NCBI GenBank assembly: GCA_040830545.1
Contig: JBFOMB010000023.1
Span: 1-31,749 of the forward strand
Direction: 5' to 3'
Source: HXMU1420-2 sp040830545
GTDB taxonomy: Bacteria > Pseudomonadota > Alphaproteobacteria > Rhodobacterales > Rhodobacteraceae
DNA: 31,749 nucleotides
Part shown: positions 8,078 through 15,642 of the stretch, piece after piece
How the letters are laid out: each line of letters starts with the position of its first letter
How positions within the stretch are numbered: the stretch's first letter is position 1
Notes under the pieces: generated by a model
What the model was told of the DNA's origin: nothing
The model's database searches: none
What the model saw: only the letters and a program-made list of their open reading frames with translations
Made by a program: the position numbers and the translations under genes

Positions 8078-8815
8078 GTGGCGATTCCTCGCATTCTGGT
8101 TGTAGAGGACGATGCAGATATGCGTCAGATGCTGACGCAATACCTGCAACAGAATGGCACCATCGCGCTCCCTGCGACGGGGCAGGCGGACATCCTCAAA
8201 CACTTTGAAACGGGCCGGGTCGATCTGATCCTGCTGGACGTGATGCTGGGCGAAGAGAGCGGGATCGAAATCTGTATTAAGCTGCGCCAGGACCATAACG
8301 TTCCGATCATCATGGTGTCGGCTCTATCGACCGATCAGCAACGCATGGCCGGGTACGAGGCCGGGGCGGATGACTACATTTCCAAACCGTTCAATGCCAA
8401 TCTGTTGATGGCGCGGATCAAGGCGGTGCTGGCCCGCACCCAGCGTGCTGCATCCCTGTCCCACCGCAGAAAACTGACGGATTTTGCTTTTGGTGGTTGG
8501 ACTTACAACGCCCGCACCGGTGAACTGGAGTCACCGCAAGGCTACCAGGTGTCCCTGTCGCAACGCGAACTGGCCCTGTTGCAGGCGTTTCTGGCCAATG
8601 CCCGCATTCCCCTGACCCGCGAGGAAATCGCGTCCCTTCTGGAAACCAACGAAGGCACGACCGGTGTGAACGAGGTGAGCGGGCGCGCCATTGATATGCT
8701 GGTCGGACGCCTGCGGTCCAAGATCGAAGACAACCCGAAACACCCCCAGATGCTGAAAACGCAGCGCGGGGTCGGCTATGTCTTTGCGGTCGACGTGACC
8801 TCGTCCAAAACATGA
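8078..8815 (+). CDS. OmpR-family response regulator
   Basis: A two-component transcription regulator of 245 residues. The receiver domain (about 5-120) shows acidic residues D11/D12, phosphoacceptor D54 in LLDVM, the serine of MVSALS and K103 in SKPF. A winged-helix DNA-binding domain occupies about 135-235, ending in TQRGVGYVF. I choose the GTG at 8078, preceded by AAGGA, because the receiver fold begins there; an in-frame upstream ATG at 8009 would add an unusual basic extension. It overlaps the kinase gene by four bases (ATGA). Its place divergent from gtsA suggests it controls sugar uptake, as GltR does in Pseudomonas. Confidence 0.92.
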   Translation: MAIPRILVVEDDADMRQMLTQYLQQNGTIALPATGQADILKHFETGRVDLILLDVMLGEESGIEICIKLRQDHNVPIIMVSALSTDQQRMAGYEAGADDYISKPFNANLLMARIKAVLARTQRAASLSHRRKLTDFAFGGWTYNARTGELESPQGYQVSLSQRELALLQAFLANARIPLTREEIASLLETNEGTTGVNEVSGRAIDMLVGRLRSKIEDNPKHPQMLKTQRGVGYVFAVDVTSSKT

Positions 8816-10251
8816 TCAGCCTCAAAAACGTCGGTTTCCTGCTGATCCTGTGCGCCATGCTGGCCGGGGGCATCCCGGTAGCACTGTGGATGCGGTCCAC
8901 GATGGGATGGGAGCAGCATCTGTTATCCGCAAAACTGCGGGGCGAGGCATTGTATGATCACCTGATCTACGGCGCGCCGAACCCACCGGGCACGCGCGTC
9001 GCGGCGCTGTCGCTCGATCAGGCCGTGCTGGCACATGCCGGGGACTTCGAACTGCTTCCGGACATTCCGCGCCCTGCCTTCACCACCTTTGTGTCCGTGG
9101 GCGACAGTACGTTCGGGCCCCGCGACCCAACACGCCTGAAGATCGCTGCGATCTCGCCGAAACTGGTCTATCCGCTTTCGGAACTGGATCTCAGTGAAGG
9201 GGCCTCGGCGCAACGGACGCTGGGCGCCGTGGTGCAGCTGATGGCACGCTATTGCAGCGACGCGGTTCTGTTGGTGAATACAGGCGGCGACGATTGGCAG
9301 CGGATCGAGGGCGAAGGCCTGTGGGAATGCCAAGTGGCCCCGACGGATTTGCGTCTGTGGTCGATTTTGATCGCGGTTGCGGCCCTCGCCGGATTGGGCA
9401 GCGCGGTGATCGGGACCAGCGCAAAATTCAGCGAATTTGCCCGGGTGTTGACCGACCGGCAGGCAAACGGGCGAACCAAACCGCTGCAACTGACCGGCCC
9501 CACCGAACTGCGCGCGATTGTGGAGGCGGTGAATGGCTACCGCGATCTGGAACGGCAACATCTGGCCGAACGTGCAACAATCCTGTCCGGGGTCAGCCAT
9601 GACCTCGGCACGCCCGCAACCCGCATCAAATTGCGCGCGGCGCTGATTCAGGACGAAGATCTGCGCCAGAAGCTGGAAGATGACGTGGATCAGATGACCG
9701 GAATCATCGAAAGCGTTCTGACCTATACACGGGCCGAGCTCAGCACAGAGGAACCGCGCAAGCTGTCACTGACCTCGCTGATCGAGGCCATTGTTGCCGA
9801 TTACGAAGATATTGGTCGACCCGTGCGGTTCGAACAGTCCGATGCGATTGTCGTCGAAGGCGGGCAATCCGTTTTCATGTCAAAACGCGGCCGGAACCAG
9901 ATCGCGGACAGCGGCCCGTTGCTGGTCACGGGTCGCCCGTTGGCGCTGAAACGCGCGGTCACCAACCTGATCGACAACGCACTGAAATACGGGCGCCGTG
10001 CCACCGTCCGGATCGAGTCCGAACCCGGTGACCTGATCGTGCTGATCGAAGATGAGGGCGGGCAGATGGAAACGGCAGAGCTGGAAAACCTGACGCAGCC
10101 GTTTCAACGGGGCACAAATGCCAAATCCGCCAAGGGGTTTGGCATGGGGTTGACGATCGTGTCGTCCATCGCACTGGAACATAACGGCGACCTGACGTTT
10201 CTGCCCGGTCGCCGTGGCACAATTGCGCGGCTGAGGATCCCCAAGGCTTGA
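8812..10251 (+). CDS. EnvZ-type sensor histidine kinase
   Basis: The 479-residue membrane kinase should phosphorylate the upstream regulator. It has a membrane segment at about 8-27, a periplasmic sensor domain to about 180, a second segment at 182-202, a HAMP-like linker, and the dimerisation helix with H263 in SGVSHDLGTPATR. The N box NLIDNALKYG is at 385-394 and the G2 box GFGMGL at 442-447. The G1 box reads DEGGQ where DxGPG is usual, and the H box has HDLGTP instead of HDLRTP, so activity may be altered. No periplasmic family is recognised, so the ligand is unknown; sugar is a guess from context. Confidence 0.92.
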   Translation: MISLKNVGFLLILCAMLAGGIPVALWMRSTMGWEQHLLSAKLRGEALYDHLIYGAPNPPGTRVAALSLDQAVLAHAGDFELLPDIPRPAFTTFVSVGDSTFGPRDPTRLKIAAISPKLVYPLSELDLSEGASAQRTLGAVVQLMARYCSDAVLLVNTGGDDWQRIEGEGLWECQVAPTDLRLWSILIAVAALAGLGSAVIGTSAKFSEFARVLTDRQANGRTKPLQLTGPTELRAIVEAVNGYRDLERQHLAERATILSGVSHDLGTPATRIKLRAALIQDEDLRQKLEDDVDQMTGIIESVLTYTRAELSTEEPRKLSLTSLIEAIVADYEDIGRPVRFEQSDAIVVEGGQSVFMSKRGRNQIADSGPLLVTGRPLALKRAVTNLIDNALKYGRRATVRIESEPGDLIVLIEDEGGQMETAELENLTQPFQRGTNAKSAKGFGMGLTIVSSIALEHNGDLTFLPGRRGTIARLRIPKA

Positions 10252-10262
10252 CCGAATTGCCT

Positions 10263-10901
10263 TTAAGGCGACGCGAATGTCAGCAGCAGGTTGTTCGCAG
10301 GCATCTCGTCCTTCGCGACCAAAGTGAACCCCACATCAGTTGCAATGCCGCTCACGTCCTCGACAGATTTATAACCAATTGCGGGATCGCGTTCGCGCAA
10401 AGAGGCGTCAAAGTTTCGATCTCCGTCCGAAGCAAAATCAGTCCCTCGCTTGAACGGACCATAGATGATCAAACGCCCCTGTCCGCTAAGCGTCGCAATG
10501 GCCTGCTCAAACAGCAACGTCACAAACGACACCGGGATCAGGTGCAGCAAATTTATCGCCAGAACGGCCCCTGCAAAACCCCGCGTGACAGGCCAGGGAG
10601 CCGCGACATCCAAGGCCAAAGGTTCGAACAGGTTTGCCAATCCGCTTTCCCGCCGCCATGCCGCGATGCTATCGCGCTGCTCCGCGTCCACGTCCGACGG
10701 AACCCAATCCAGCGTCCGAAATGCCTCGGCAAAAGCGGCAGCGTGCTGTCCCGTGCCGCTCGCTATTTCCAGAACGCGCCCTTCTGTCGGCAAACGTTGT
10801 CCCAACGTTGCAATCAAAGGCCCGGTGTTGCGCAAGGCGGCAGGCGCAGTCCGTCGCCCTTCGCTGTCCTCGCTTGCATTTTGAATGATATGTCGTGTCA
10901 T
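10263..10901 (-). CDS. DUF938 (UPF0585) SAM-dependent methyltransferase-like protein
   Basis: A 212-residue protein of the DUF938 family, predicted cytoplasmic methyltransferases of unknown substrate. The N-terminal SAERNTGP-like region appears as APAALRNTGPL. The SAM-binding glycine motif is VLEIASGTGQHAAAFAEAF at about 43-61, an acidic residue follows in PSDVDAEQ, and INLLHLIP and YGPFKRGT are typical of the family. It converges on the kinase gene with only 11 bases between the stops. No clear ribosome site precedes the ATG at 10901. The 257 bases up to the next gene hold no recognised element. Confidence 0.88.
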   Translation of the reverse strand: MTRHIIQNASEDSEGRRTAPAALRNTGPLIATLGQRLPTEGRVLEIASGTGQHAAAFAEAFRTLDWVPSDVDAEQRDSIAAWRRESGLANLFEPLALDVAAPWPVTRGFAGAVLAINLLHLIPVSFVTLLFEQAIATLSGQGRLIIYGPFKRGTDFASDGDRNFDASLRERDPAIGYKSVEDVSGIATDVGFTLVAKDEMPANNLLLTFASP

Positions 10902-11158
10902 GGCCGAACGTTGGCAGTCGCCACGCCCGCACGCAACACTCCAAAAGCAAAGTACAACCAGCAGATGGCGACAATTTGATCGTGGACCGGTTGGAATTTC
11001 GCTAGGTTTCTACCACTTGCAACCGGAGCATCATCCAACGTGACAGGACACACCATTCCCCGATCCCATATGCCATACCTCGGGAATCTGAGCACCGCCC
11101 TGCTGAGATCCAGGCGTGATCGTCCGTCCCGTTCCAGAACCCGGATCTAGGTTCACCG

Positions 11159-12082
11159 ATGGATATGTTACGAGCAATGCGGGTGTTTCGGGCCGTTGCC
11201 GAGGAAAGCAGTTTCTCGGCAGCGGGACGCAAATTGGGGCTGGCCACGTCAGTGGTCACGCGCACGATCAACGCGCTGGAGGAGCATCTGGCCGTTGTTC
11301 TGCTGATTCGCTCGACTCGACAGGTACGATTGACCACAGCCGGGGAACGGTACCGGGACAGTTGCGCCTATCTGCTGCGCGAAGTGGATTCGATCCACGA
11401 GGAATTTTCCGAAGCCGCATCAGAGATCAAAGGCCAAATTCGCCTGACCGCGCCACGCCACTTTGGCAAAACCTTCCTACAGCCCTTCATTCTGGAATTC
11501 ATGGATCGGCATCCGGGAATCCGGTTGCATGCGCAGTATTCGGACCTGATCCAGGACGTGATGGGCGAACATCTGGATTTGGCCATAAGGGTTGGGGAAT
11601 TGTCCGACACGCCGCTGACGGCGGTGCGGCTGGGCTGGATCTGCCGGGTGATCTGCGCGGCGCCGTCCTATCTGAAGGGGCGGCCCGAGATCCGCGATCC
11701 CTTCGACCTGAAACATCATCGTATCGTGGCCAGCACCTCGCGCCACGGACGTCTGGAATGGGCGTTTGATCACGGCACGCAAGGGCGGCTGAGCTTTCAG
11801 CCCGATCTGGCGGTGACGGACAATGCCAGCGCAATCGAGGCTGCCGTGCAGGGCTGGGGCGTGACGAGGGCGCATTCCTATGCGGTTGCGTCGTTGTTGG
11901 CCGAGGGCAAGCTGGTGCGCCTGCTGACACCCTACGAACCGCTGTCGATCCCGATCCATTTGGTTCACCCATATGGCCGGAAACCACCGCAACGGGTGCG
12001 CACCTTTATCGACGACTTGGTCAGCCGCCTGCGGGGGACACCGGAAATCCAGTACGACAAGGTGTCCAAGGGCGCGGGTTGA
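11159..12082 (+). CDS. LysR-family transcription regulator
   Basis: A 307-residue LysR-type regulator of the group beginning MDxLRAMRVFxxVAE. The helix-turn-helix lies at about residues 15-40 (SSFSAAGRKLGLATSVVTR), a linker helix follows, and the effector-binding domain starts near residue 88 with GQIRLTAP. The start could be 11159 or the ATG six bases later; neither has a strong ribosome site. The downstream neighbour converges on it, so no regulated partner is obvious. Ligand and targets are unknown. Confidence 0.9.
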   Translation: MDMLRAMRVFRAVAEESSFSAAGRKLGLATSVVTRTINALEEHLAVVLLIRSTRQVRLTTAGERYRDSCAYLLREVDSIHEEFSEAASEIKGQIRLTAPRHFGKTFLQPFILEFMDRHPGIRLHAQYSDLIQDVMGEHLDLAIRVGELSDTPLTAVRLGWICRVICAAPSYLKGRPEIRDPFDLKHHRIVASTSRHGRLEWAFDHGTQGRLSFQPDLAVTDNASAIEAAVQGWGVTRAHSYAVASLLAEGKLVRLLTPYEPLSIPIHLVHPYGRKPPQRVRTFIDDLVSRLRGTPEIQYDKVSKGAG

Positions 12083-12113
12083 CCCACATCAATCCCGCGT
12101 TGCCTTGCGCAAC

Positions 12114-12143
12114 AAAAAAGGGGCGGTGCTGTTGCACCGCCCC
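12114..12143 (-). terminator. Intrinsic terminator of the YHS gene
   Basis: Arms at 12120-12129 and 12134-12143 form a perfect ten-pair stem (GGGGCGGTGC) with a TGTT loop. On the minus strand six T residues follow, at 12119-12114. It sits 30 bases after the YHS-gene stop and about 30 bases after the convergent LysR stop. Confidence 0.9.
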
Positions 12144-12173
12144 CGGTCCTGCGTGGACCGACCCGCAGAGGTC

Positions 12174-12662
12174 TTACAGGTCCGCAGGCTTTGCGTCGCG
12201 AATGGTCGGCCAAATCGAATTGGCCGCTTCGGTCATGTTGTCGTGATCCTTCATGAAGGTCTCTTTGGCCGCTTCGCTGATGTAAAGGTACAGAACGCCG
12301 TCCGCGATGCGCCATGCATTCGGGTCGATATCCAGCTTCTTAGTGATGGCCGCGCCGGTCTGGCAGAAGCCTCCATAGGCCGGAGCGTATGCACCCGGAT
12401 TGGCGTTGAAACGGTCACGGTTGGCGGCCGAAGCGAACTGGTAGGTCACGCCTTCGTAGCTGGCGGTGTATTCAGCGGACCCTTCCAGAGGAACGCCCAG
12501 GCTGTGGTAGGACACCGGGTCAAAGCCTTTGATGCCAACGCCCGATGCGTCCACGTTCACAGCGGAGGTCGAGTTTTCATCGTAGGCAAATGCGGGCAGA
12601 GCGGCAACGCTGGTGACGGCCAGGGCTGCAACGAGAAGGAGGGTTTTACTAACGTTTTTCAT
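12174..12662 (-). CDS. Exported YHS-domain protein
   Basis: A 162-residue protein with a clear signal peptide, probably cut after PAFA. The mature part contains a YHS-like fold: IKGFDPVSYHSLGVPLEG, then YQFASAANRDRFNANPGAYAPAYGGFCQTG. Such proteins are common in marine Alphaproteobacteria and may bind metal or another small ligand; the function is not established. The start is the ATG at 12662, with AGAGGA seven bases upstream; an in-frame ATG 14 codons earlier would put a polar extension before the signal peptide. It ends in a strong intrinsic terminator and appears to be a single-gene unit. Confidence 0.88.
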   Translation of the reverse strand: MKNVSKTLLLVAALAVTSVAALPAFAYDENSTSAVNVDASGVGIKGFDPVSYHSLGVPLEGSAEYTASYEGVTYQFASAANRDRFNANPGAYAPAYGGFCQTGAAITKKLDIDPNAWRIADGVLYLYISEAAKETFMKDHDNMTEAANSIWPTIRDAKPADL

Positions 12663-12968
12663 AGGCTTGTCCTCTGATTGGTGCCATTCGTTTCGACGTG
12701 ACATGGATATGGGCAGTCAGAGGGAATTGAGAATTGGCAGCGTGCTCAAATGAGTATTGCCAAAAAGGCAAAGATCGCTGAAGCGATCAGGACCGCCCCG
12801 AATACGGATCTGGCAAATCAACAAAACCCCATCACATCATCTTTCCGCCAACCGAGTCCAAATGGCGAAAGCACTTGGGTGTTTCAGCGGTTGCTTGGGC
12901 TACCAATCCCTGGACCAATGGCGGGAAACCGATCCGAACGCTTGATCTCTGACAAGTTCAACCGAACG
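12663..12968. other. Non-coding stretch with two small hairpins
   Basis: No convincing gene is seen here. Two adjacent short inverted repeats lie at 12757-12771 (TTGCC, A5 loop, GGCAA) and 12773-12788 (GATCGC, TGAA loop, GCGATC). On the minus strand 12754-12805 could be read as a hydrophobic stretch, but no start codon precedes it after an in-frame stop. The promoter of the YHS gene should lie in this stretch; I see no confident boxes. Confidence 0.5.
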
Positions 12969-12995
12969 TTGACGTGCTGTTGCACCCGGTATACT
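12969..12995 (+). promoter_or_regulatory. Putative sigma-70 promoter
   Basis: TTGACG at 12969-12974 and TATACT at 12990-12995 each match the consensus in five of six positions. The spacer is 15 bp, shorter than the usual 17. The predicted transcript would start near A13004 and reach the terminator at 13172. Confidence 0.5.
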
Positions 12996-13017
12996 CGCCC
13001 CCCAGAGAGGACCTGTC

Positions 13018-13116
13018 ATGTTATCGCATTTTGCATATCACCAGCCAAAGCTGCGCCCGGACAACCGGGACGCATTGCGCTGTGACGGCCGCTCTGAGGA
13101 TGACAGGACGAACTGA
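13018..13116 (+). CDS. Possible 32-aa ORF within the candidate RNA
   Basis: The ORF begins at ATG 13018 with AGAGGA six bases upstream, very close to the predicted transcript start. The peptide starts MLSHFAYHQPKLRPDN and is rich in charged residues, without membrane or signal segments. The start codon lies in the predicted closing stem, which could hide it. It may be a leader peptide; chance is equally possible. There is no homologue I recognise. Confidence 0.3.
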   Translation: MLSHFAYHQPKLRPDNRDALRCDGRSEDDRTN

Positions 13117-13145
13117 CCTTTTCTGACATCCCGCCTAGCTGCAAG

Positions 13146-13172
13146 CCGTCTCACCCCTGAGGCGGTTTTTTT
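13146..13172 (+). terminator. Intrinsic terminator upstream of the Rnl1-like gene
   Basis: CCGTCTCA at 13146-13153 pairs with TGAGGCGG at 13158-13165 (one G-T pair) around a CCCC loop and is followed by seven T residues. It ends only eight bases before the ribosome site of the ligase gene, the layout of an attenuator or of a terminator closing the preceding short transcript. Confidence 0.8.
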
Positions 13173-13189
13173 CGTTTTTGGAGAGTATC

Positions 13190-14305
13190 ATGGAGATTGT
13201 GATCGAAACGCTTGGGGACGTGTTGCCCCATATCGAACCTGACACGGGCATCATCCATTCGGATCACGGTGCCTATTCGGTGATCAACTATGTCTACACG
13301 CTGGACCATACCTTCGACAGCGCTTTTGCGCGCGAATGTCGGGGGCTGAAGTTTGATGCCGAGGGGCGATTGATTGCACGGCCGTTTCACAAGTTCTTCA
13401 ACCTGGGCGAGCGGCAGGCGGCGCAGGAGGAACCGTGGGACAGGCCCCACCTGATCCTGGATAAACTGGACGGGTCGATGGTGCATCCGGCCATGGTGGG
13501 CGGCGAATTGACCTTAATGACGCGGATGGGCGTGTCGGCGCAATCCCGGCAGGCGTTGGCCATGGCGGGTCACGCCGAACGGGCGTTGTGTGTGGACATG
13601 ATGGCAGCCGGGTACACCCCTGTGTTCGAGTTCACGGCGCCGGACAATCGGATCGTTGTTGCCTATGATCAGGCGCGGCTGACTCTGCTGGCCATCCGGC
13701 ACATGCGGACCGGGGCCTATATGCCTCATGACGAGGTGGCAGCAGTGGCTGCGCGGCATGGCGTTGCCCTTATCGGCAGCCATGGCAGTGTCGCGGATGC
13801 GAACACGTTCTGGAAAGGCACGCGGGCCCTGCCGGACATCGAAGGCTATGTCATCGCGTTTGACGATGGGCACCGGTTGAAGATCAAGACAGACGCCTTT
13901 GTTCTGCGGCACAAGGCGCTGAGCGGGTTGGCGCATGAGAAAAACGTGCTGGCCTGGGTGGCAGCGGATGCGGTGGACGACGTGTTGCCGTTGCTGAACT
14001 CGGACGCTGCAGATCAGGTCAAGGCGTATCGCGATCAGGTTCTGCTCGGCCTCGCGCGGTTGTCGGACACAGTGCAGGCGGTGGTTCAGGAACACGGCGC
14101 CCTGCCCCGGAAAGAGTTCGCGCAGCGGGTCCAAACGTCGTTCGATCCCCGGCTGCGGGCAGCGGCCTTTCGGGCGTTGGATGGGACCCCGCCCCGGGTC
14201 ACGTTGACCGAGCTGTTGAGGCGGTCCGCCGCTTCCTCGTCCAAGATCGAAGCGCTGCGCCCGCTGATCGGCATGACCTGGGACGCTTTGGAAGTGCCGG
14301 AGTAA
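13190..14305 (+). CDS. T4 RNA ligase 1-like (Rnl1 family) RNA ligase
   Basis: An ATP-dependent ligase predicted to seal 5'-phosphate and 3'-hydroxyl RNA ends. The 371 residues match phage T4 Rnl1 (374) along their length: ECRGLKF at 49-55, RPFHKFFNLGE at 64-74, motif I KLDGS at 92-96 with K92 as the adenylated lysine, FEFTAPDNRIVV at 146-157, EGYV at 218-221 and LKIKTD at 230-235. The C-terminal helical part is present. The ATG at 13190 has GGAG six bases upstream; a TTG at 13178 is possible. The next gene follows by three bases. All nucleotidyltransferase motifs look intact, so an active enzyme is likely. Confidence 0.92.
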   Translation: MEIVIETLGDVLPHIEPDTGIIHSDHGAYSVINYVYTLDHTFDSAFARECRGLKFDAEGRLIARPFHKFFNLGERQAAQEEPWDRPHLILDKLDGSMVHPAMVGGELTLMTRMGVSAQSRQALAMAGHAERALCVDMMAAGYTPVFEFTAPDNRIVVAYDQARLTLLAIRHMRTGAYMPHDEVAAVAARHGVALIGSHGSVADANTFWKGTRALPDIEGYVIAFDDGHRLKIKTDAFVLRHKALSGLAHEKNVLAWVAADAVDDVLPLLNSDAADQVKAYRDQVLLGLARLSDTVQAVVQEHGALPRKEFAQRVQTSFDPRLRAAAFRALDGTPPRVTLTELLRRSAASSSKIEALRPLIGMTWDALEVPE

Positions 14306-14308
14306 TGC

Positions 14309-14683
14309 ATGGTCGATGAACAAAACGAACAGGTTCTCGCTGAGTTATCTCAGCGGGAACCGATTTTCCACCGGCGCGAGTTCGGGACCAGTCGCGCCGC
14401 GCTGGAGGCCATGACCGACCCGGCCTTCCATGACATCGGGGCCAGCGGGCGCATTTATTCCCGGTTAGAGGTGATCGAAACCTGCCTGGCACGCTATGCT
14501 GCCGGGCCGGAACCGCATGACTGGCCCTGTTCGGACTTCACGCTGCGGTGCATTGGGCCGAACCTGTTCCTGCTGAACTACACATTGAGGGAACCTGACC
14601 GGGTCACCCGCCGGTCCACGATCTGGCGTAGGGAAGCGCATGGTTGGATGATTGTGTTCCATCAGGGGACGGTGGTGGAGTAA
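14309..14683 (+). CDS. SnoaL-like / DUF4440-type protein
   Basis: A 124-residue soluble protein with the pattern of the NTF2-like superfamily: an N-terminal helix with REPIFHRREFG, then DPAFHDIGASGRIYSR, and a C-terminal strand pair around RRSTIWRREAHGWMIVFHQGT. Members have varied roles, so no reaction is proposed. The ATG at 14309 begins three bases after the RNA ligase stop, with that gene's terminal GGAG as the ribosome site, so it is coupled to the ligase. Whether it works with the ligase is unknown. Confidence 0.8.
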   Translation: MVDEQNEQVLAELSQREPIFHRREFGTSRAALEAMTDPAFHDIGASGRIYSRLEVIETCLARYAAGPEPHDWPCSDFTLRCIGPNLFLLNYTLREPDRVTRRSTIWRREAHGWMIVFHQGTVVE

Positions 14684-14699
14684 CCACCTTGCCGGGTGC

Positions 14700-15116
14700 T
14701 CAATCGTCGCGGCCCGGGTCGTCCGGGTTGCTGGAGAACAGGGCGATCTTGTTGCCCTGAGGATCACGCAGGTAGCTGACGAAGAAATTGGCACCATAAG
14801 AGGCGCGAAACCCCGGTTGACCGTCGTCCGTGCCACCTGCGGCAAGTGCGGCGGCGTGGAGGTCGCGGACCTGCTGTTGATTGCCCGCCTCGAACGCCAC
14901 CATCACGCCATTTCCGGTAGTGGCAGGTTGGCCATCAAAAGGCGATTTCACGTAGAATTCGGGATGAACCGGGGATTGGCCAGGGGCCACGGGCAAGGCA
15001 TAGCTGAGGTCGCCGTGGTAGTATTCCAACTCGTAGCCCAAGGGGAACAGCAAAGCGGAGTAGAACCGTTCCGCGAGGGCCATGTCATCCGCGCCGATTG
15101 TGATGTAGGCGATCAT
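14700..15116 (-). CDS. VOC / glyoxalase-fold protein
   Basis: A 138-residue single-domain protein of the vicinal oxygen chelate superfamily. It opens MIAYITIGADDMALAERFYSALL, has GVMVAFEAGNQQQVRDLHAAALAAGG in the middle and ends YLRDPQGNKIALF, the usual last strand. The N-terminal region shows T rather than H near the first metal position, so metal binding is uncertain. It converges on the SnoaL-like gene with a gap of 16 bases. The specific substrate cannot be read from sequence. Confidence 0.88.
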   Translation of the reverse strand: MIAYITIGADDMALAERFYSALLFPLGYELEYYHGDLSYALPVAPGQSPVHPEFYVKSPFDGQPATTGNGVMVAFEAGNQQQVRDLHAAALAAGGTDDGQPGFRASYGANFFVSYLRDPQGNKIALFSSNPDDPGRDD

Positions 15117-15229
15117 GCCAAGTGCTCCGTTTGGGTGTTTGGGGCTGGGGCCTTAAGCAACTGCTGTGAAAGGGCCCCTTGCGTAGAACAAAGGGCCTGG
15201 GACTCGCCGCGAACCTCGAAAAGGACCAT

Positions 15230-15547
15230 TTATCCCTTGGGTTCTGCCCGGGCAGAGCGCATGACACCGCCGTCGAAAATCCGCAAGCTGTGGCCGTTTT
15301 CCAGTAGCTCCACGTCCACACGTTCCAATTCGCCGCGCCAGCCATCGTCAGTGCGCGCCAGCGGAACGGTTTCCGGCTCTTCCAGGCGTTTCCACCAGAT
15401 TTCGGTACAATCCGCATTGACGCGCAATTCGCCGTAGATGCCGTTTTCCTTGAAGGAATAGTCACCTCCGGCCCAGGCGCAGGCGTGGGCTGTGGAGGAC
15501 AGAGCGGTCAGGCCGAGGGCAGTCAAAACAGGCAAAGTGAAACGCAT
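15230..15547 (-). CDS. Small secreted protein of unknown function
   Basis: A 105-residue protein. I start it at ATG 15547, with GAGG six bases upstream, because the following residues form a signal peptide cut probably after STAHA, leaving a mature N-terminal cysteine. The pattern is not a lipobox, because -3 is alanine. The mature 80 residues contain CAWAGGDYSFKENGIYGELRV and two paired acidic stretches. No family is recognised. It lies downstream of the short RNA ligase gene on the same strand. Confidence 0.7.
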   Translation of the reverse strand: MRFTLPVLTALGLTALSSTAHACAWAGGDYSFKENGIYGELRVNADCTEIWWKRLEEPETVPLARTDDGWRGELERVDVELLENGHSLRIFDGGVMRSARAEPKG

Positions 15548-15642
15548 GGGAAACCTCGAAATCGGTTGGGGGATGGCCAAGCGTAACATGGGTCGTCTGC
15601 CACGGACAGGTGCAATTGCCGGTGGAGCCGTCGTTTGCCGGA

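Larger units (their letters stand above)
13004..13172 (+). ncRNA. Candidate structured RNA or attenuator before the RNA ligase gene
   Basis: Between a good promoter and an intrinsic terminator lies a compact unit of about 169 bases. CCTGTCAT at 13012-13019 pairs perfectly with ATGACAGG at 13100-13107, closing a domain that contains a stem at 13053-13073 (CCCGG, ACAA loop, CCGGG, extended by GCG/CGC across one bulged A). CCGCCT at 13131-13136 can pair with AGGCGG at 13160-13165, which would break the terminator, so alternative folds exist. It could be a small RNA or a leader controlling the ligase gene. No known RNA family is recognised. Confidence 0.4.

Noticed and set aside
10898..11095. 65-codon minus-strand ORF between DUF938 and LysR genes
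   Set aside because: One hydrophobic stretch but no ribosome site or family, and it overlaps the DUF938 start.
12754..12805. Hydrophobic reading of the minus strand like a small membrane peptide
   Set aside because: No start codon after an upstream in-frame stop; likely chance.
12750..13085. 111-codon plus-strand ORF in the gap before the RNA ligase
   Set aside because: No family pattern, no good ribosome site, and it crosses the likely promoter and structured RNA.
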